From assembly GCA_051005135.1 (NCBI GenBank), contig JBPCJQ010000038.1:1-17594 (forward strand): DNA of 17,594 nucleotides. The letters run 5' to 3'. Both the position numbers and the translations under genes were made by a program. Below are positions 14,483 to 17,594 of this stretch, in pieces. Numbering within the stretch: position 1 is the first letter of the stretch; each line of letters opens with the position of its first letter. The notes beneath the pieces are model-generated. The model did no database searches. It was not told the origin of the DNA and saw only the letters and a program-made list of their open reading frames with translations. This DNA comes from DATAQC01 sp051005135. GTDB lineage: Bacteria > Actinomycetota > Acidimicrobiia > Acidimicrobiales > AC-14.

Positions 14483-14905
14483 ATGGAGGCCATGGACGAC
14501 GTCACCCCGTTGGCCGAGGCGCTGGCCCGAGTCGGTGATCGGTGGACCCTGCTGATGGTGAACGCCTTGCTGGGTGGGCCCCGCCGGTTCAACGACCTGC
14601 TGGGCGACGTCGAAGGGCTGGCCTCCAACATCCTCAGCCAGCGCCTCCGCCACCTGGAGCGCGAGGGGGTGGTGGTGGCCACGCCGTACTCGCGCCGACC
14701 ACCCCGGGTCGTGTACGAGCTAACCGCCTCGGGGCGGGAGCTGGCCGGCGCCCTGCGCCTGCTGGGCGAATGGGGCGCGGGCCGGGGCGGGGCCGCTGCC
14801 CACCGCCACGATTCCTGCGGCACCGCCCTGGAGACCCGCTGGTGGTGCCCGACCTGTGCCCTCGTCGTCGACGATGACGAGGGCGACGAGATGCGCTACG
14901 TGTGA
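14483..14905 (+). CDS. HxlR-family winged-helix transcriptional regulator
   Basis: This 140-residue DNA-binding protein has the HxlR core: a short N-terminal helix, GDRWTLLMVNALLGGPRRFN, DLLGDVEGLASNILSQRLRH and LEREGVV followed by a wing and YELTASGRELAGAL. HxlR proteins are dimeric MarR-superfamily repressors or activators, several of which respond to aldehydes or disulfide stress. The C-terminal 35 residues carry H107/H109, C112, C122 and C125 (SCGTALETRWWCPTC). This looks like a small zinc-binding or redox Cys site, found in many actinobacterial relatives. The start could be ATG 14483 or ATG 14492; GGCGGG before 14483 supports the longer form. It is divergent from the protease gene and probably regulates it and itself. 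Confidence 0.9.
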   Translation: MEAMDDVTPLAEALARVGDRWTLLMVNALLGGPRRFNDLLGDVEGLASNILSQRLRHLEREGVVVATPYSRRPPRVVYELTASGRELAGALRLLGEWGAGRGGAAAHRHDSCGTALETRWWCPTCALVVDDDEGDEMRYV

Positions 14906-14912
14906 ACCCGGC

Positions 14913-14956
14913 CTGTTCCTACTTGCCGCCCGAAGGGCGGGCTGTTCCTACTTGCC
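14913..14956. terminator. Hairpin between two 15-bp direct repeats, likely bidirectional terminator
   Basis: CCGCCC (14926-14931), loop GAA, GGGCGG (14935-14940) form a perfect 6-bp hairpin. The same 15-mer, CTGTTCCTACTTGCC, lies on both sides (14913-14927 and 14942-14956). It separates the convergent HxlR (stop at 14905) and small basic-protein genes (stop at 14948). The right repeat contains that gene's last codons and stop, so a short tandem duplication seems to have copied the gene end. Confidence 0.55.
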
Positions 14957-15058
14957 CTTGGGGCGATCGGCCTTCTTCGCCGACTTGGCCGCCCGCTTCT
15001 CCTTGAGGCTCTTACCCTGCTTCTTGTCGTTGCTCGACGGCGGAGCCTTGCTACCCAT
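14948..15058 (-). CDS. Small Lys-rich basic protein (36 aa), MGSKAPPS type
   Basis: ATG at 15058 to TAG at 14948-14950 encodes 36 residues: MGSKAPPSSNDKKQGKSLKE, then KRAAKSAKKADRPKGK. About a third of the residues are Lys or Arg. Similar tiny proteins starting MG-K-APPS-NDKK are, as far as I recall, widespread in actinobacteria and carried as hypothetical proteins. RNA or ribosome binding is plausible but only inferred from charge. The upstream GAGGG (minus strand 15072-15076) is 13 nt from the ATG and can pair with the CCCTC just before the start codon, so initiation may be weak or controlled. It follows lon by 56 nt on the same strand. Confidence 0.65.
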   Translation of the reverse strand: MGSKAPPSSNDKKQGKSLKEKRAAKSAKKADRPKGK

Positions 15059-15114
15059 GAGGGAATCGTAGCCCTCGATGCCTGTGCCTGCCGCCGCAGG
15101 GCGACGGCCACGGC

Positions 15115-17478
15115 TCAGGCGGCGGTGACCGCGACGGACGGCTCGGGCTCCAGCGCCAGCTCGAGCACCTCGCGCACGTCGGACACCAGGTGGAACGAGA
15201 CCGTCTCCCTCACTGCGTCGGGCACGTCGTCGAGGTCGGCCCCGTTGCGGGCCGGGAGGATGACCTCTTTGAGGCCGGCCCGATGAGCGGCCAGAACCTT
15301 CTGCTTGACCCCCCCGATGGGCAGGACCCGCCCCTGGAGGGTGACCTCACCGGTCATGCCCACGCTGGAGCGCACCGGCCGGCCTGACAGCAGGCTGGCC
15401 AGGGCCGTGACCATGGTGACGCCGGCCGAGGGGCCGTCCTTGGGAACGGCTCCGGCGGGCACGTGCACGTGGAAGCGCGAGCCTGCCACTGCCTCGTCGT
15501 CGAGGGCGAGGTCAGCGGCGTGCGAGCGCACGTAGGAGAGGGCGATCTCGGCCGACTCCTTCATGACGTCACCGAGCTGGCCGGTGAGGGTGAGGCGGCC
15601 CTGGCCGACGTTTCCGGCGGCACCGCCGGGCAGGTCGGTGGCCTCGATGAACAGGACGTCACCACCCACGCCGGTGACGGCCAGGCCGGTGGCCACGCCG
15701 GCCACCGCGGTGCGGTCGGCCGCCTCGAAGAAGAAGCGGGGCCGGCCCAGGTAGGTGCGCACGTCGTCGGCATCGACGATCACGGGCGCGGTGGCGGTTC
15801 CACCAGCGAGCTGAGTGGCGACCTTGCGAAGCACCTTTCCCAGCTCACGCTCGAGGTTGCGCACTCCCGCCTCGCGGGTGTAGTCGGCGACCACGGCACG
15901 GATGGCCGCCTCGGTGAGCGACGCCTCCTCGGCGGTCAGGCCGTTGCGGTCGAGCTGACGAGCGAGCAGGTGGTCGGTGGCGATGGCCACCTTCTCGTCC
16001 TCGGTGTATCCGTCGAGGGGGATGACCTCCATGCGATCGAGCAGGGGGCCGGGGATGGTGTCGGCCACGTTGGCGGTGGCGATGAACAGCACGTCGGACA
16101 GGTCGAGATCGACCTCGAGGTAGTGGTCGCGGAAAGTGTGGTTCTGGGCGGGGTCGAGCACCTCCAGCAGAGCCGACGACGGGTCGCCCCTCCAGTCGGC
16201 GCCCAGCTTGTCGACCTCGTCGAGCATGAAGACGGGGTTCATGGTGCCGGCCTCCCTCAGGGCGCGGACCACCCGCCCCGGCTGGGCACCGACATAAGTG
16301 CGGCGGTGGCCGCGGATCTCGGCTTCGTCACGCACGCCGCCCAGCGACACCCGGACGAACTCACGACCCAGGGCTCGGGCCACCGACTCGCCCAGCGAGG
16401 TCTTGCCCACGCCGGGAGGCCCAACCAGGGCGATGATGGCGCCGGCGCCCTTGCCCCCGGTGGGAGGCAGGCCGCGGTCGGCCCGCAGCTTGCGGACGGC
16501 GAGGTACTCGATGATGCGGTCCTTGACGTCTTCGAGGCCGTTGTGGTCGGCGTCGAGGATGGCCCGCGCCTCGGTCACGTCGAGGTGGTCATCGGAGCCC
16601 TGGCCCCACGGCACCTCGGTGACGGTGTCGAGCCAGGTACGGATCCAGCCGTGCTCGGGGCTCTGCTCGCTGGTGCGCTCCAGGCGGTCGATCTCGCGCT
16701 CGACAGCAACTCGCACGCCTTCGGGCAGGTCGGCCTCAGCCACCCTGGTCCGGTACTGCTCGACGACGCTCTCGCCGTCGTCGCCCTCGCCCAGCTCCTT
16801 GCGGATGGCGGCCAGCTGCTGGCGCAGCAGGAACTCGCGCTGGGTCTTCTCGAGGCCCTCGGACACGTCGTGGCGGATGCGCTCCTTGAGGCTGAGGTCG
16901 GCCAGGGTTTGGCGCGCCCACGCCAGCACCCGCTCGAGGCGCTGCTCCACGTCTAGCGTCTCCAGCAGCTCGATCTTCTGCTCGAAGGTCAGGTCGGGGG
17001 AGTAGCCGGCGGTGTCGGCCATGGCCCCCGGGTCGGTGATGCCGCGCAGGGCGTCGGCCAGCTGTCGGGCCCCCCGCTCCTCGAGGATGTTCTGGACCAC
17101 GGCCCGGTACTCTCGGGCCAGCTCGAGGGCTCGCTCGGTGGGAGGCGTCTCCGTCACTCCCTCGACCTGCACCCACAGGGCTGCGCCCGTACCGGGCACG
17201 CCGGCGCCGATCACCACCCGTTCCAGGCCGCGCACGACCACCGCCCTGATGCCGCTCGGCATCTCACCGCTGTCCTCCACCTTGGCCACCGTGCCGACCC
17301 GGGCGTAGCGCTCTTCGACGCGGGGGACCAGCAGCAAGCGGCCGTCAGCGGCCAAGGCGGCGTCGACGGCCACTTTGGCCTCGTCGCTCTCCAGGGCCAT
17401 GGTGACGACCATGCCCGGCAGGACCACCCCTGTGGACAGGGGCAGTAGAGGCAGGATGGTGGTGTCGAGATCGGGCAT
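15115..17478 (-). CDS. lon: ATP-dependent protease Lon
   Basis: This 787-residue Lon degrades misfolded and short-lived regulatory proteins in the cytoplasm as a hexamer. Order: N-terminal substrate-binding domain (about 8-205, beginning LPLLPLSTGVVLPGMVV), coiled helical stretch (about 205-270), then the AAA+ module. That module has Walker A GPPGVGKT (353-360), Walker B VFMLDEVDK (about 416-424) and sensor/arginine regions (FIATAN, REAGVRNLER). The C-terminal Ser-Lys protease domain has catalytic S684 in PKDGPSAGV and K727 in GGVKQK. The start is set at ATG 17478 because AAGGAG lies 6 nt upstream. The frame is open to ATG 17532, but that extension covers the inverted repeat and ribosome-binding site and has no homology. 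No HspR (HAIR) or CIRCE element is visible upstream. Confidence 0.97.
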   Translation of the reverse strand: MPDLDTTILPLLPLSTGVVLPGMVVTMALESDEAKVAVDAALAADGRLLLVPRVEERYARVGTVAKVEDSGEMPSGIRAVVVRGLERVVIGAGVPGTGAALWVQVEGVTETPPTERALELAREYRAVVQNILEERGARQLADALRGITDPGAMADTAGYSPDLTFEQKIELLETLDVEQRLERVLAWARQTLADLSLKERIRHDVSEGLEKTQREFLLRQQLAAIRKELGEGDDGESVVEQYRTRVAEADLPEGVRVAVEREIDRLERTSEQSPEHGWIRTWLDTVTEVPWGQGSDDHLDVTEARAILDADHNGLEDVKDRIIEYLAVRKLRADRGLPPTGGKGAGAIIALVGPPGVGKTSLGESVARALGREFVRVSLGGVRDEAEIRGHRRTYVGAQPGRVVRALREAGTMNPVFMLDEVDKLGADWRGDPSSALLEVLDPAQNHTFRDHYLEVDLDLSDVLFIATANVADTIPGPLLDRMEVIPLDGYTEDEKVAIATDHLLARQLDRNGLTAEEASLTEAAIRAVVADYTREAGVRNLERELGKVLRKVATQLAGGTATAPVIVDADDVRTYLGRPRFFFEAADRTAVAGVATGLAVTGVGGDVLFIEATDLPGGAAGNVGQGRLTLTGQLGDVMKESAEIALSYVRSHAADLALDDEAVAGSRFHVHVPAGAVPKDGPSAGVTMVTALASLLSGRPVRSSVGMTGEVTLQGRVLPIGGVKQKVLAAHRAGLKEVILPARNGADLDDVPDAVRETVSFHLVSDVREVLELALEPEPSVAVTAA

Positions 17479-17496
17479 CCGGAGCTCCTTTAGTAT

Positions 17497-17519
17497 CCGC
17501 TGTTGTTTACGAACAGCGG
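17497..17519. promoter_or_regulatory. 8-bp perfect inverted repeat in the lon leader
   Basis: CCGCTGTT (17497-17504) and AACAGCGG (17512-17519) are exact reverse complements with a 7-nt spacer. The repeat ends 6 bp upstream of the lon ribosome-binding site. It could be a repressor operator over the promoter or an RNA stem-loop in the 5' leader. It does not match CIRCE or HAIR. Confidence 0.5.
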
Positions 17520-17545
17520 CAGAGGCCGGCATGTTCCCAGACAGT

Positions 17546-17592
17546 AGGGGGGGGAGGAGGGGGAGAGGAAGAGAGGGAGAAGGAGAAAAAAA
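17546..17592 (+). other. Homopurine tract at the window end
   Basis: Forty-seven bases contain only G and A, beginning with a run of eight G and ending with a run of seven A. This differs from everything else in the window. It most likely is a low-quality or contig-end artefact, although a genuine purine tract upstream of the lon promoter cannot be excluded. Confidence 0.6.
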
Positions 17593-17594
17593 CA

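Noticed and set aside
17479..17532. 18-residue longer start for Lon
   Set aside because: ATG 17478 has a strong ribosome-binding site. The extension would put the inverted repeat and that site inside the coding region and has no Lon homology.
1..17594. CRISPR array, defence island or biosynthetic cluster
   Set aside because: No regularly spaced repeats and no genes of such systems were seen; the genes are nitrate assimilation, proteolysis, transport and a mobile-element scar.

Overview
The window is high-GC bacterial DNA with the codon habits and gene content of an actinomycete (Actinomycetota). GTG starts, 4-nt stop/start overlaps, a DUF2277 protein, a tiny Lys-rich protein beginning MGSKAPPS and a bacterial Lon protease all fit. 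An acidimicrobial origin is possible, but I cannot prove it from sequence alone. The base composition of the last 50 bases suggests a contig end.

Region 1 (1-1410) is a worn mobile-element scar. It follows the 3' end of a diacylglycerol/lipid-kinase-like gene. It holds a tyrosine-recombinase remnant that lacks its N-terminal half, tandem 11-bp repeats, a copy of the 3' end of a tmRNA (ssrA) or Ala-type tRNA that looks like an attachment site, and two tiny ORFs, one resembling an excisionase.

Region 2 (1410-2400) holds a DUF2277 gene. It converges with a small one-helix membrane protein and a YbjQ/UPF0145 gene that is interrupted by a +1 frameshift and has no normal start codon.

Region 3 (2408-10738, all minus strand) is the core: nirB - nirD - an FeS/DmsC-like fusion protein - nasA-type nitrate reductase - narK. 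The first four genes overlap by 4 nt (ATGA, GTGA, GTGA) and narK follows after 36 nt. Together they import nitrate (NarK), reduce it to nitrite in the cytoplasm (Mo-bisMGD reductase), and reduce nitrite to ammonium (NirBD, NADH-dependent). The unusual part is the electron donor for nitrate reduction. Instead of a soluble ferredoxin or flavoprotein there is one polypeptide joining a four-cluster DmsB-like ferredoxin to an eight-helix DmsC-like membrane anchor. This suggests that quinol feeds the nitrate reductase.

Region 4 (10794-13365) holds the C-terminal scrap of an SGNH/GDSL hydrolase and a large FtsX-type ABC permease with no ATPase beside it. Region 5 (13483-17478) holds a cytoplasmic HtrA-like trypsin/PDZ protease divergent from an HxlR regulator, then a small basic protein and the ATP-dependent protease Lon. 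The protease/HxlR gap has a candidate two-way promoter and operator. An 8-bp inverted repeat sits just ahead of the Lon ribosome-binding site.

I see no CRISPR array, complete tRNA or rRNA gene, intact insertion sequence or recognisable defence system. The most noteworthy item is the fused electron-transfer subunit in the nitrate operon. It is unlikely to be an entirely unknown family.
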